Source: Bacilli bacterium (GTDB lineage: Bacteria > Bacillota_I > Bacilli_A > RFN20 > CAG-288). From it: a DNA stretch of 64,000 nt. Below the pieces are notes generated by a model, which did not search any database, was not told the DNA's origin, and saw only the letters and a program-made list of their open reading frames with translations. The stretch lies in assembly GCA_022652945.1 (NCBI GenBank), contig JALCRV010000002.1:124001-188000 (forward strand). The letters are read 5' to 3'. Below, piece by piece: positions 46,783 through 54,889 of the stretch. Made by a program: the position numbers and the translations under genes. The stretch's first letter is position 1. Each line of letters starts with the position of its first letter.

Positions 46783-47373
46783 ATGAAAGACCCGACCACT
46801 GAGTATTACAATCAGAACTCTAAAGACTATATCGCTGATACTTTTAACTGCGATATGTCTTTAAGGTATAAGGAATTCCTCGCTTATCTTCCGAAAGGGA
46901 AAAGACTGACCATCCTTGATTTGGGTTTCGGCTCCGGCAGGGATTCTTTATTCTTTCTTGAACAAGGTTATGAAGTGTATTCGATGGATCCTTCGGAAGA
47001 GATGATTAAACATGGAAAAGAGATCGGGCTTTCTCATCTGATCAAAGGCCAAGCCCAGGATCTTCATGAGAAGGAAGTTTACGATGGCATTTGGGCTTGC
47101 GCTTCCTTGTTGCATGTGCCTTATGAAGACTTAAAGGAGGTCTTCATAAGATGCCGGGTAGCTTTAAAACCAGAAGGGATTATGTATGCCTCTTTTAAAG
47201 TTGGAGATTACGATGGAATCAGAAGCGGAAGACATTATACGGATATGAATATAGATAGGGCGGAAGAATTAATTAAGGATACAGGATTAGTCATAAAGAA
47301 GTGCTTTTATAATGATGACGTGAGGCCAGGAAGGAAGGATAAGTGGATAAACCTGATACTTATTTGCGAGTGA
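46783..47373 (+). CDS. class I SAM-dependent methyltransferase
   Basis: A 196-aa Rossmann-fold methyltransferase of the Methyltransf_11/25 type. Motif I is ILDLGFGSGRDS near residue 45, followed by an acidic residue in YSMDPSEEM (motif II) and the LLHVPYEDL segment typical of TehB-like enzymes. The substrate is unknown; small-molecule methylation is likely. ATG at 46783 is chosen because the upstream frame from 46690 overlaps the DUF1871-like gene. The ribosome site is weak. Confidence 0.82.
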   Translation: MKDPTTEYYNQNSKDYIADTFNCDMSLRYKEFLAYLPKGKRLTILDLGFGSGRDSLFFLEQGYEVYSMDPSEEMIKHGKEIGLSHLIKGQAQDLHEKEVYDGIWACASLLHVPYEDLKEVFIRCRVALKPEGIMYASFKVGDYDGIRSGRHYTDMNIDRAEELIKDTGLVIKKCFYNDDVRPGRKDKWINLILICE

Positions 47374-47411
47374 ATTTTTAAAACTAGGTTTTTAATTTTG
47401 TGTGTAATAAC

Positions 47412-48890
47412 TTATTCGTCTAAATGATTGCTGCTTTTAAGATAAAAAGTATTAATCACATCGTTATTTCCGTCGCACTCAATAATCTTTCGTATATATG
47501 TGTTTTTCAACCAATAGCATTGTTTTGTGAAGGATGTTTGGCCAGTCAGTTTATCTCTTTTTGGGAGCTCCGCCACATCTTTTTTATTTAATCCTTTTGG
47601 ACGAATATGGAAAATAGGACTGTCACCCATTCCAGGGAAATTATTTAAGACTATTTCTTTTCCATCTTTCGTTTGCTTCTTTCCAGAAATAACTGAGCCT
47701 GTTTGGAGAATGTCCCGAGTCTTTTTCCATACTTCATAAACGTATGTGTTAAGAATTGATTCGGGCATATTCCAAATGAATATTTTATAGAAATAATAAT
47801 CTTGACCGTTGTTCTTTAGGCAAACAAATAAGAACCTTTTTTCACTGAAAGTCTTATAAAAAGGAGATTCGGTCCATTTTTGTTTACAAAGATTGCAAAA
47901 ATCAAAGTTTTCGAAAGACATGCTTTGCTCAATAAAGCCGTTTTCTTCAATGCGAATAGTCTTAGATTCGATATTTGCTTTTTCAAACTCGTCGGTTGAA
48001 TTAATATTTCCTCTTAGGCCAAGCATTCTACTTAGAAGTGTTGAAACGGCTTGCTTTGATTTAACATTAACAGAGTATTTTTGGCAGAGGTCAGTGAAAG
48101 AATAATCGAATGCTCCGACTTTTTTCAGCCTGTTAGTAATAACCTCGGCAAATGAATGACCCAAATCTTCATCTTTTAATAGGGACTCGGCTTTTGAACC
48201 ATTTGCTGATAGGCTTTCCAAGAAAATTTTGTTGATGAAGCTTCGCTTATAACAATATGCTCTAGGCTTTACTTTATTTATTCCATTAAAGCCTGTTGTT
48301 CTAACAGAGGAATTTTGACTTTTAGTGCATGCCGCAAGGTAATTTGTATCCGACTCTGAGATGTTAGCTTCTTGATTATTTGCTATTTTTTGATGTATTA
48401 ATTCCCAATCTTGCTTAATAATTTCTAAATCTTCTTTGCTGGCCTGATCCATAAGCTTATATAAAGAGTAATTAGAAATTATCCGCCTTAAATAGTCATA
48501 AGAATTGTCATCTGAATATTCATAGAAAAGCAGTAAGAGATTCAAGTCTTTATGACAAAAGGAACTTTTCTCAAAGGTCGTTTGTCCTTCGTCACGGTAG
48601 TTTATATCAGATAAAACAAGTCTTTCCTTTATAGATGTCGAGCCGTTTTTTAGGCGCTTATAACCCGCGGTTTTTATTTCAATTCCTAAATTGATAACAT
48701 CCGGATCGGGTAGTGAATTGTTTTTTATTCCAAAGACATTTTCTTGCACGAATTGACCAAATCCACCTTTGTTCCGATTTTGTGGAGTCTCATTATTACA
48801 AAAAGCGGACATCTTTTTTCCAAGTGAATACTGGGTTTGCTTAATTAATGATTCTTCAGTGGGATAATATCTGTCATTGTTTTCATTCAT
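47412..48890 (-). CDS. Sau3AI-like type II restriction endonuclease (GATC)
   Basis: A 492-aa endonuclease matching the Sau3AI/MutH architecture: an N-terminal MutH-like nuclease and a second, MutH-related half. The segment GGFGQFVQENVFG followed by PDPD and GIEIKT (near residues 44-75) has the D...ExK catalytic triad. Sau3AI cuts before GATC; the same specificity is inferred here and supported by the adjacent methyltransferase of matching type. The ATG at 48890 is 6 nt from an extended -10 (TGATATAAT), so the mRNA should be leaderless; the TTG at 48896 lies too close to the -10 to be transcribed. The gene looks more AT-rich than its neighbours, suggesting transfer. Confidence 0.85.
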   Translation of the reverse strand: MNENNDRYYPTEESLIKQTQYSLGKKMSAFCNNETPQNRNKGGFGQFVQENVFGIKNNSLPDPDVINLGIEIKTAGYKRLKNGSTSIKERLVLSDINYRDEGQTTFEKSSFCHKDLNLLLLFYEYSDDNSYDYLRRIISNYSLYKLMDQASKEDLEIIKQDWELIHQKIANNQEANISESDTNYLAACTKSQNSSVRTTGFNGINKVKPRAYCYKRSFINKIFLESLSANGSKAESLLKDEDLGHSFAEVITNRLKKVGAFDYSFTDLCQKYSVNVKSKQAVSTLLSRMLGLRGNINSTDEFEKANIESKTIRIEENGFIEQSMSFENFDFCNLCKQKWTESPFYKTFSEKRFLFVCLKNNGQDYYFYKIFIWNMPESILNTYVYEVWKKTRDILQTGSVISGKKQTKDGKEIVLNNFPGMGDSPIFHIRPKGLNKKDVAELPKRDKLTGQTSFTKQCYWLKNTYIRKIIECDGNNDVINTFYLKSSNHLDE

Positions 48891-48896
48891 AAGCAA

Positions 48897-48961
48897 ATTA
48901 TATCAAAATTGTGCTTTTTAAGTATTTCGATCTTCACAACAGCGTCTCCATCTGCTAAAAT
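48897..48961. promoter_or_regulatory. divergent promoters of the restriction-modification pair
   Basis: Minus strand: extended -10 TGATATAAT (48905-48897). Plus strand: TTCACA (48933-48938), 17 nt, TAAAAT (48956-48961) for the methyltransferase. A GATC (48929-48932) abuts the plus-strand -35 box, so methylation of the system's own target could influence transcription. Confidence 0.6.
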
Positions 48962-48990
48962 GATAGGGCGTTATTAAAAGAGGTGTCTTT

Positions 48991-50229
48991 ATGGATAAGA
49001 CTGTTGCAGAGCTCTTCGCGGGGGTTGGCGGTTTCCGTGTCGGAATGAATAATGTGACACTTAAAAATGGCCAGACACATGAATCAGCAACTTTTAAGTT
49101 CGTTTGGTCCAATCAGTGGGAACCGGGTGCCAAAAATCAATATGCTTTTGATTGCTATAACAAAAGATTTAATGGCGGCTCGGAAAACACAAATATTGAT
49201 ATTGCAAAAGTTGATAAAACGACGATTCCTGACCATACAGTTCTTTGTGGCGGTTTCCCTTGTCAGGATTATTCAGTCGCAAGGTCTTTATCTCAAGAAA
49301 AAGGTATTGAAGGGAAAAAAGGTGTTCTATGGTGGGAGATCAATTCTATTTTAAAAGCTAAAAAGCCTCCTTTTGTTTTCTTGGAAAACGTTGACAGGCT
49401 TTTGAAATCGCCGCATAAGCAAATAGGACGTGATTTTGGCATAATGCTTCGCTGCTTTTATGAACAGGGATATGGTGTTGAATGGCGAGTCATCAATGCA
49501 GCAGAGTATGGTTTCACCCAAAGGCGACGCAGGACTTTTATTTTTGCTTTCAGAAAAAACACAAAGTTCTTCGCTGATGAGCTTCAGAAGTCACCAAAAG
49601 ATGTTTTTCTAAAAGATGGAATTTTTGCTCGCGCTTTCAAAGTGAAAAACAAAGATAATATTATTTCAGAGATTGAAATAAAGAAACCTAAAGATATGGT
49701 CGAGTTTTCTGATTCTTTTAAAGCTGACTTTAAAAACTCTGGATTTATGATTGATGGGGTTGTATATACGACTAAAACATTCCCTGTGGCCGAATCCCCA
49801 ATCACCTTGAGGCAAATGGTTGAGGAAAATGTTGATGAACATTATTATCTTGATTCTTATGCCCGGGAAAAATTCATCTACCTTCGTGGCAGGAAAAAGA
49901 TAGAAAGAACTAGTAAGGATGGACATAAATATTTCTATTCGGAAGGTTCAATGTCTTCTGTGGATTCATTAGATTTACCAGGTCGAACTATGCTTACAAG
50001 TGAAGGATCGATTAATCGCAGCACGCATATTATTGTTGATCCTCAAACTAACAGAGAGAGAATTCTTACGCCGGTTGAATGCGAAAGACTAAACATGTTT
50101 CCAGATGGGTGGACTGATACTGGCATGCCTGAAAAAATGAGATATTTCATCATGGGGAATGCATTGGTTTGCGGGATTATTAAAAGAGTTGGCAGACAAA
50201 TCTCGAAGATTATCGATCAAGAGGCTTAA
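48991..50229 (+). CDS. DNA (cytosine-5) methyltransferase, M.Sau3AI-like
   Basis: A 412-aa C5-cytosine methylase that protects DNA from the adjacent nuclease, presumably at GATC. Motif I is ELFAGVGGFRVGM, motif IV CGGFPCQDYSVAR with the catalytic Cys, motif VI FLENVDRLL, motif VIII TQRRRRTFIF, motif IX TPVECERLNMFPDGW, and motif X MGNALVCGIIKRV. The target-recognition region is residues ~200-310. An AGAGGTG ribosome site precedes the ATG. It is transcribed away from the nuclease, about 100 bp apart. Confidence 0.93.
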   Translation: MDKTVAELFAGVGGFRVGMNNVTLKNGQTHESATFKFVWSNQWEPGAKNQYAFDCYNKRFNGGSENTNIDIAKVDKTTIPDHTVLCGGFPCQDYSVARSLSQEKGIEGKKGVLWWEINSILKAKKPPFVFLENVDRLLKSPHKQIGRDFGIMLRCFYEQGYGVEWRVINAAEYGFTQRRRRTFIFAFRKNTKFFADELQKSPKDVFLKDGIFARAFKVKNKDNIISEIEIKKPKDMVEFSDSFKADFKNSGFMIDGVVYTTKTFPVAESPITLRQMVEENVDEHYYLDSYAREKFIYLRGRKKIERTSKDGHKYFYSEGSMSSVDSLDLPGRTMLTSEGSINRSTHIIVDPQTNRERILTPVECERLNMFPDGWTDTGMPEKMRYFIMGNALVCGIIKRVGRQISKIIDQEA

Positions 50230-50466
50230 TGCTTTCTTGCTGACCTGGAAGTGATTAATTAAGGCCAAATAAAACACTTGCAGCTAATTGCTAGATATCG
50301 AATTTACTTTAGCTATGTGCCTTTCATGAAAGCGAAGTTTGTTTTAATTGCAATGGGCATTTTCTTTAATCTTCCCGCATTTTCTATATCATTTTTCTCT
50401 TTTATATGCCATATTTAATATGTCCGTTTTGATCCGATTTGAGTCGATATGAAAGGAGGTGCCTAA

Positions 50467-50778
50467 ATGATCATTTATGGAGAAGAGAACCGCCTTAAGA
50501 AGAAAGAAGAAGATGAGGAAGATTACTACCAAGGAACAGCCTATTACTTCCGTCCGAAAAAGCTGACTCTCATCAGAAATCCGTTGATGATTATAGCCAG
50601 GAACGAAGAAAACGCCTTACGCCTCGCTAAGTTTATTGAAGAGAGAACCCAAATAGAGGTAATTAAATGCTTCTTCAAAAGGCCTAAGAAAGTCGAAGTA
50701 AAGATCCCGATAGATGAAGTCGAAGAGATGGAAATGAAGAATATTCAGGAAAGCTTCGAGACATCAGATTCCGACTAA
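50467..50778 (+). CDS. small charged protein of unknown function
   Basis: A 103-aa acidic/basic protein preceded by an unusually strong ribosome site (AAAGGAGGTG, 5 nt before the ATG) and followed by a strong terminator, so it is a real, well-expressed single gene. The middle (YYFRPKKLTLIRNPLMIIARNEENALRLAKFIEERTQ reads as a short strand-helix unit at residues ~26-62) is flanked by Glu/Lys runs. No family is recognised. It sits between the RM pair and the small HTH gene. Confidence 0.7.
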   Translation: MIIYGEENRLKKKEEDEEDYYQGTAYYFRPKKLTLIRNPLMIIARNEENALRLAKFIEERTQIEVIKCFFKRPKKVEVKIPIDEVEEMEMKNIQESFETSDSD

Positions 50779-50791
50779 AGAAAAATCGCTC

Positions 50792-50838
50792 AAGGCCTCC
50801 TAAGGTAAGAAAGACTCTTACCAAAGGAGGCCTTTTCA
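50792..50838 (+). terminator. strong two-tier terminator
   Basis: Outer 10-bp stem AAGGCCTCCT / AGGAGGCCTT and inner 7-bp stem GGTAAGA / TCTTACC, separated by a symmetric AA/AA loop; TTTT follows. The symmetry could also end minus-strand transcripts. Confidence 0.88.
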
Positions 50839-50860
50839 ATCAGTAAAACTCAATAAAGGC

Positions 50861-51082
50861 TTAGTTCGCTTTCACCATCGAATACGAATTGTCTTTCTGA
50901 GAGTAGACGATCTCTTCATCCATAAAGGCATTCGAGAGAAAACAACGGATCTCACAGATGTATCTTTTAAAAGTCGGGATCGAAATAACATGTTCTGAAC
51001 AGAACTCATTCATATTGACTTTCTTACCATCTTTTAGAAGAGAATACAGGAAAAGAACAGCTTGCGCTTTGGAGACTTTCAT
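50861..51082 (-). CDS. small HTH protein (intact paralogue of the 22.7 kb gene)
   Basis: A 73-aa protein resembling the first winged-helix of DeoR/WYL-type regulators: SLLKDGKKVNMNEFCSEHVISIPTFKRYICEIRCFL is reduced here to its core, with FKRYICEIRCF (residues ~38-48) as the recognition helix. There is no effector domain. The 22.7 kb gene encodes the same core but is frameshifted. A perfect 12-bp palindrome (51098-51109) lies 16 nt upstream of the ATG, fitting autoregulation. No ribosome site is clear. Confidence 0.65.
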   Translation of the reverse strand: MKVSKAQAVLFLYSLLKDGKKVNMNEFCSEHVISIPTFKRYICEIRCFLSNAFMDEEIVYSQKDNSYSMVKAN

Positions 51083-51097
51083 ATTTGATCATATTCA

Positions 51098-51109
51098 CAA
51101 TAGCTATTG
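51098..51109. promoter_or_regulatory. palindrome upstream of the small HTH gene
   Basis: CAATAGCTATTG is a perfect 12-bp palindrome 16 nt from the start codon of the HTH gene; possible operator. Confidence 0.4.
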
Positions 51110-51501
51110 CCCCCTGTGGGCTTTCTTGCCGGCAACCACATTGTAAAATGGTGTATCAAAAAACGTTCTCCCCATAAAAAGATATCTCTATCTAAAAACG
51201 TAGAAAAACTATATTTTCGTGGAGACAATTAAAAAATCTCTGCGATTTAGCAGATATTTTGATTTCTCCAAAAACAGACTTACTTCTTGGAAGAAGAAAA
51301 TCCTTTTTTAAAAAAGAATTATCTTCTATTTCCATCATACAAAGAGGATGATTCAGGAACTGAGTCAGCTAAAATAATTTGTCAAAAGATTTAAAAGCCC
51401 CTTATACAAAAGGGAAATCTTAAAGAAAGAAATATCTCGGTTTTTTTTAAGAAGACAGTAAGATGCGGATTGTGCTATCCTATTTTTAAAGAAAAAAGCA
51501 T
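51110..51501. other. intergenic stretch, no gene found
   Basis: About 390 very AT-rich bases between divergent genes. A TACAAT-like -10 for the HTH gene is near 51142 on the minus strand, and TATCCT near 51477 may serve the tandem-XRE gene. No frame or hairpin of note. Confidence 0.45.
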
Positions 51502-52107
51502 ATGGAATTTGGTGAATTTCTGAAAAATCGGAGAATCAGGTTGAACCTCTCCCAGAATGACTTGGCGGAGAAGATCTCTTATAGTCCCCAGGTTATCTCT
51601 AAATGGGAAAAAGGTCTTTCCTATCCTTCGGTTGAAACGGTTTTCCCACTTTGCCAAGCTTTGAAACTCTCCTTAAAGGATTTCTTCCTTTTTGATCCTT
51701 CCGTTCCTACCCGCACCTTAAAAGAGGAAGACTCTTTTAATGAACAGGACTTCTCCGCCTTCGTAAGAGTCTTAAGAACCCGGAACCGTCTGACTCAAAA
51801 GGAACTAGCTAATCAGGTCGGCTTAAATGCTCAGACCATTATTAAGTTAGAAAGCGGGAAGACCTCCCCGGATATCCATCTGCTGCAGAAATTGGCGGAA
51901 GTCTTAAATGTCGATGCCTTATATCTTTACGGTTATAAAGAGAAGATTGAAAAGAAACCTTTAGGTCAGAAAGAAATGGAGTTAAAGAAAGCCCGCTTTG
52001 CCAGGCTCGGATTCGCATTAAGTCTTCTTCTCATCCTTATCGCTTATGCAATCTGGTTTTCTTACACCCGCGGCTATCAGTTTTGGTTTAACGGCAGCCG
52101 ATATTAA
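51502..52107 (+). CDS. tandem XRE-domain protein with C-terminal membrane anchor
   Basis: A 201-aa protein with two consecutive XRE/Cro helix-turn-helix domains, residues ~5-62 (LNLSQNDLAEKISYSPQVIS) and ~85-140 (LTQKELANQVGLNAQTIIKLE), then one membrane helix (FALSLLLILIAYAIWF, ~173-190) and a short outer end. Two DNA-binding heads in one chain could bind a pseudo-palindrome as a monomer at the membrane. No target is known. The ribosome site is weak. Confidence 0.82.
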   Translation: MEFGEFLKNRRIRLNLSQNDLAEKISYSPQVISKWEKGLSYPSVETVFPLCQALKLSLKDFFLFDPSVPTRTLKEEDSFNEQDFSAFVRVLRTRNRLTQKELANQVGLNAQTIIKLESGKTSPDIHLLQKLAEVLNVDALYLYGYKEKIEKKPLGQKEMELKKARFARLGFALSLLLILIAYAIWFSYTRGYQFWFNGSRY

Positions 52108-52144
52108 AACCGGGATTTTAGTCTTTAAGCCGTAAGATAAAAGG

Positions 52145-52173
52145 GAAGGTTAACTCTCTTCACCTTCTTTTTA
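52145..52173. terminator. terminator between convergent genes
   Basis: GAAGGT (52145-52150) pairs with ACCTTC (52162-52167), followed by TTTTTATTT. It ends the tandem-XRE transcript and touches the stop of the RDD gene. Confidence 0.65.
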
Positions 52174-53445
52174 TTTGTCTTTCTTCTCTTCTAGGTTACT
52201 GACGGGGGTATATTCAAAAGAAGACTGGTCTTTAGTGATTTCGCTCTTGCGTAAATCGATAAAGACTAAGCCGAGTTTTTCTTCGCTTAGGGAATTGCCG
52301 TCACGGTGATTCATTAAAGAAGAAATAAAAGCCGCTAGGCAGCTCAAGACAGAAAAAGCCCCTAAAGCGATAAGGACATAAAGATTTCCTAATAAGGCGC
52401 TGAGTAACCAGGTGAAAGTCGCCTCACGATAGATTATCAATAACGGTAGGGCAGCAAAGCCGAAATATTTAATGGTCTTAAGGGAGAAATTAATCCAGGG
52501 TTCTTTTTTCGTCAGGCCGCTCCCGTCTTTCTTTTCGATTCCGATTCTCAACATGATTTCTCCTAAAGTCCTTTTATCCTGATTAAAAAGCGGAATGAAA
52601 AGGAAAGTAATAAAGAGGGAAAGGAAGTAAGAAAAGATAAGCTCTAAGTCATAAGACAAAACGATTTGCTCTTTGGCTTGCTTCACGGACTCAGAAGCGG
52701 CCTTATATAAAGAATTATAAGTGGTGAATTCTTTCCGTCCGATTTGTAAGCACTCCTTATAGCCTTTAAAAACTTGGTCGTATGCTTCCTTGCCTTTCTC
52801 GTTTGTATTATCAAAGAGATACTGATCGATATCTTTAGCGGTCTCCAGACTGAAATAAGGATATTTACTTGCGTGGTAGGCCTCTTTAATTCTGCCCTTA
52901 TGTCTTTCGAAGGGAGGTGTGGTACCCGGAGTGAAAAAGGTCTCATCGGTATGAGAGACCAATAAATCGTAGTATTTTTCTTCTCCGCAGATATTTAGAT
53001 ACTCATCTTCGGCTGGATAGCAATCCAGAAAATCCGGTTTATAAATCGAAAAGTAGGTAAAGCAGTAATCCAGACCTGAATCGAAATCATAAGTGTACTT
53101 GTAGTTGCCGTTATGGTAATCCGAGTAACCATTCCTTTTAAAAGTTATAATAAGGACAGTCTCCATATAAGATCTAGTTAATTGATCTTCCCCTTCTCCC
53201 CAGGGGGCGATGCCGTTTGCGGAATATAAGCCGGAAAGGTCTTTTTTAGTCTTAAGATCAAAGAAGGCGGTATAATTATCCTCCCTGTTTTTCTGGAAAT
53301 AGGGGGATAATTGAAAGAAACCTTCCATAAGCGCCAAGAAGACGCTGGCTAACAAGACGGCAGTCACCAAGTCCCAGAATCTGGCCAACAGCTTTCTAAA
53401 AGGCTTAACTAAGATGTGATTTTTATAAAATAAAGGTTTTTTCAT
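52171..53445 (-). CDS. RDD family membrane protein with extracytoplasmic domain
   Basis: A 424-aa protein. A first helix (~23-42) is followed by a ~200-residue outer domain, then the RDD-type helices from ~265 with the typical NQDKRTLGEIMLRI segment. The basic N-terminus (FRKLLARFWDLV) also fits the R-D pattern that names the family. RDD proteins are thought to be transporters; the outer domain is an addition with no known relative. TTAAAA-17-TATACT ends 13 nt from the ATG and no ribosome site is present. Confidence 0.72.
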   Translation of the reverse strand: MKKPLFYKNHILVKPFRKLLARFWDLVTAVLLASVFLALMEGFFQLSPYFQKNREDNYTAFFDLKTKKDLSGLYSANGIAPWGEGEDQLTRSYMETVLIITFKRNGYSDYHNGNYKYTYDFDSGLDYCFTYFSIYKPDFLDCYPAEDEYLNICGEEKYYDLLVSHTDETFFTPGTTPPFERHKGRIKEAYHASKYPYFSLETAKDIDQYLFDNTNEKGKEAYDQVFKGYKECLQIGRKEFTTYNSLYKAASESVKQAKEQIVLSYDLELIFSYFLSLFITFLFIPLFNQDKRTLGEIMLRIGIEKKDGSGLTKKEPWINFSLKTIKYFGFAALPLLIIYREATFTWLLSALLGNLYVLIALGAFSVLSCLAAFISSLMNHRDGNSLSEEKLGLVFIDLRKSEITKDQSSFEYTPVSNLEEKKDK

Positions 53446-53623
53446 GCTTAATATATTTAGTATAATCCGAAGCCAGCACCTTTTTAAGACTGAAACAACA
53501 AAAAAGCCTTTCTAAAAAAAGACGGAAAAGATTCCTAAAAGAGGGCTTAAGGCGTGAAAGAAAGTTAAAAGAAGCGATAATTTTAAATTATTTCCTTCCA
53601 AGCTTGCTTATCGAGAATGTATG

Positions 53624-53655
53624 TATCAGATTCTGATATAAGTCCTTTTTATAAT
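53624..53655 (+). promoter_or_regulatory. palindrome-plus-(-10) element upstream of the SHOCT gene
   Basis: TATCAGATTCTGATA (53624-53638) lies 11 nt upstream of TATAAT (53650-53655), without a -35 box. Sequence and spacing match the element at 22675-22706. Confidence 0.5.
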
Positions 53656-53706
53656 AAGAAAATAATTAAGAAATTCGTTTTGAGCATATAGAAAGGACTA
53701 TAAAAC

Positions 53707-54510
53707 ATGAATACACTCAAAAGGACCTCGAAACTGATCATAGCTGGCTTACTCGCCTCATTGCTGGGATTGATTTTTATGGCCTTAACGGCTATCAGGG
53801 TCACCGACACAAATCTGGGGAATATTTATCAGTTTGCCTTCGGGTCTGATAAATATAAACAACTCGGTTTCGTTGCGATAGTTTTCTGGACGGAGATTTT
53901 GGGGTTTGTCATCCTTGCCATATCGGTTTTTGTCAATGAATCCCTATTAACTGGAATCAAAGCTCAATTGGTGGTTGGACTCGGAGCGGGATGCTTGCTA
54001 TTTGCCGCCATCTGGTGCTTTTTCATGCGAGTGAATTTCTGCGATGAAGCCGCCCAATATAATCCTTCATATACTGCCGAGGAATATAAGAGCATTTGCT
54101 CGCTTGGAGCTGGCCCGATTCTCTTAGGGATCTTGAATGTCCTCATCGGTGCTTACTATGTCACTTATGTCGGAAGGGAAATGGTGAAGGAAAATAACCC
54201 GCTGCTTTACAATTTTGACGATAGTGCTGGTTCAGGCTATGATAATTACGACAGCACTTCTGATTCTTCAACAGATAATCAACCCGTGTCTCCTTCTTCT
54301 GAATATTCCTCCTCAAATCCCAGCGGTCAGCCAGAAAATGAGATAACTTCCGCTCCTGCTCCTACTCCTGCTCCGACTCCGGAGAATGAAGAAATGGACC
54401 AAGAAAAGGTCATCTCCTTACTACGGGAGTATAAGAAACTCCTCGATGAAGGGATTTTAACCCAGGAAGAATTCGAGCAGAAGAAAAAAGAACTGTTAAG
54501 ACACGAATAA
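53707..54510 (+). CDS. four-helix membrane protein with C-terminal SHOCT domain
   Basis: A 267-aa protein. Four membrane helices fall within residues ~8-160 (for example LIIAGLLASLLGLIFMALTA and FVAIVFWTEILGFVILAISVFV). A ~60-residue Ser/Asp/Pro linker follows, with a PAPTPAPTP run. The last ~35 residues (VISLLREYKKLLDEGILTQEEFEQKKKELL) form a SHOCT helix pair, a short motif found at protein ends and thought to mediate oligomerisation. A GAAAGGA ribosome site is present. Single gene with its own terminator. Confidence 0.78.
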   Translation: MNTLKRTSKLIIAGLLASLLGLIFMALTAIRVTDTNLGNIYQFAFGSDKYKQLGFVAIVFWTEILGFVILAISVFVNESLLTGIKAQLVVGLGAGCLLFAAIWCFFMRVNFCDEAAQYNPSYTAEEYKSICSLGAGPILLGILNVLIGAYYVTYVGREMVKENNPLLYNFDDSAGSGYDNYDSTSDSSTDNQPVSPSSEYSSSNPSGQPENEITSAPAPTPAPTPENEEMDQEKVISLLREYKKLLDEGILTQEEFEQKKKELLRHE

Positions 54511-54514
54511 AAAG

Positions 54515-54540
54515 AAGCCAGCTTGCCCGCTGGCTTTTTC
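54515..54540 (+). terminator. terminator of the SHOCT gene
   Basis: AAGCCAGC (54515-54522) pairs with GCTGGCTT (54529-54536), followed by TTT. Confidence 0.9.
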
Positions 54541-54889
54541 AGTAAAAGGCTTTTTCACAAGGCGTTTTTATAATTTCCTAACAGTTTTTTTATCAATAAA
54601 GAATCTTTGAAAAAGAACCTTGAAGTTTCAAGCAGGTTACGGTGATTTTTCTCTGCATCTTTTTAGTAATAAACTTATAAATACGGCTATCTTGTTAATT
54701 TGCGTGCGCATATTCTGCCAACAGGGTAAGGTCTTTCTTCATCTTGGCGAGGAGCTTTTTGGCGGTTGCTTTTCTGACTTAATCCTCTTGTAGCCTGACT
54801 TTAAAGTCTAAAGAATATTGGAGTTTTTGTAACAATTAAAGCGAGGTGATATCTAAACTGATTTTAAAGCTAACTAAGGAGGTCTTAAT
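54541..54889 (-). other. intergenic stretch with a possible gene remnant
   Basis: Mostly unassigned. On the minus strand, from ~54830 to a TAA at 54695-54697, one frame reads like protein (DFKVRLQED, stop, VRKATAKKLLAKMKKDLTL, then AEYAHAN) with one internal stop. This may be the tail of a decayed gene or chance. The plus-strand ribosome site AAGGAGG at ~54877 belongs to the next gene. Confidence 0.3.
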
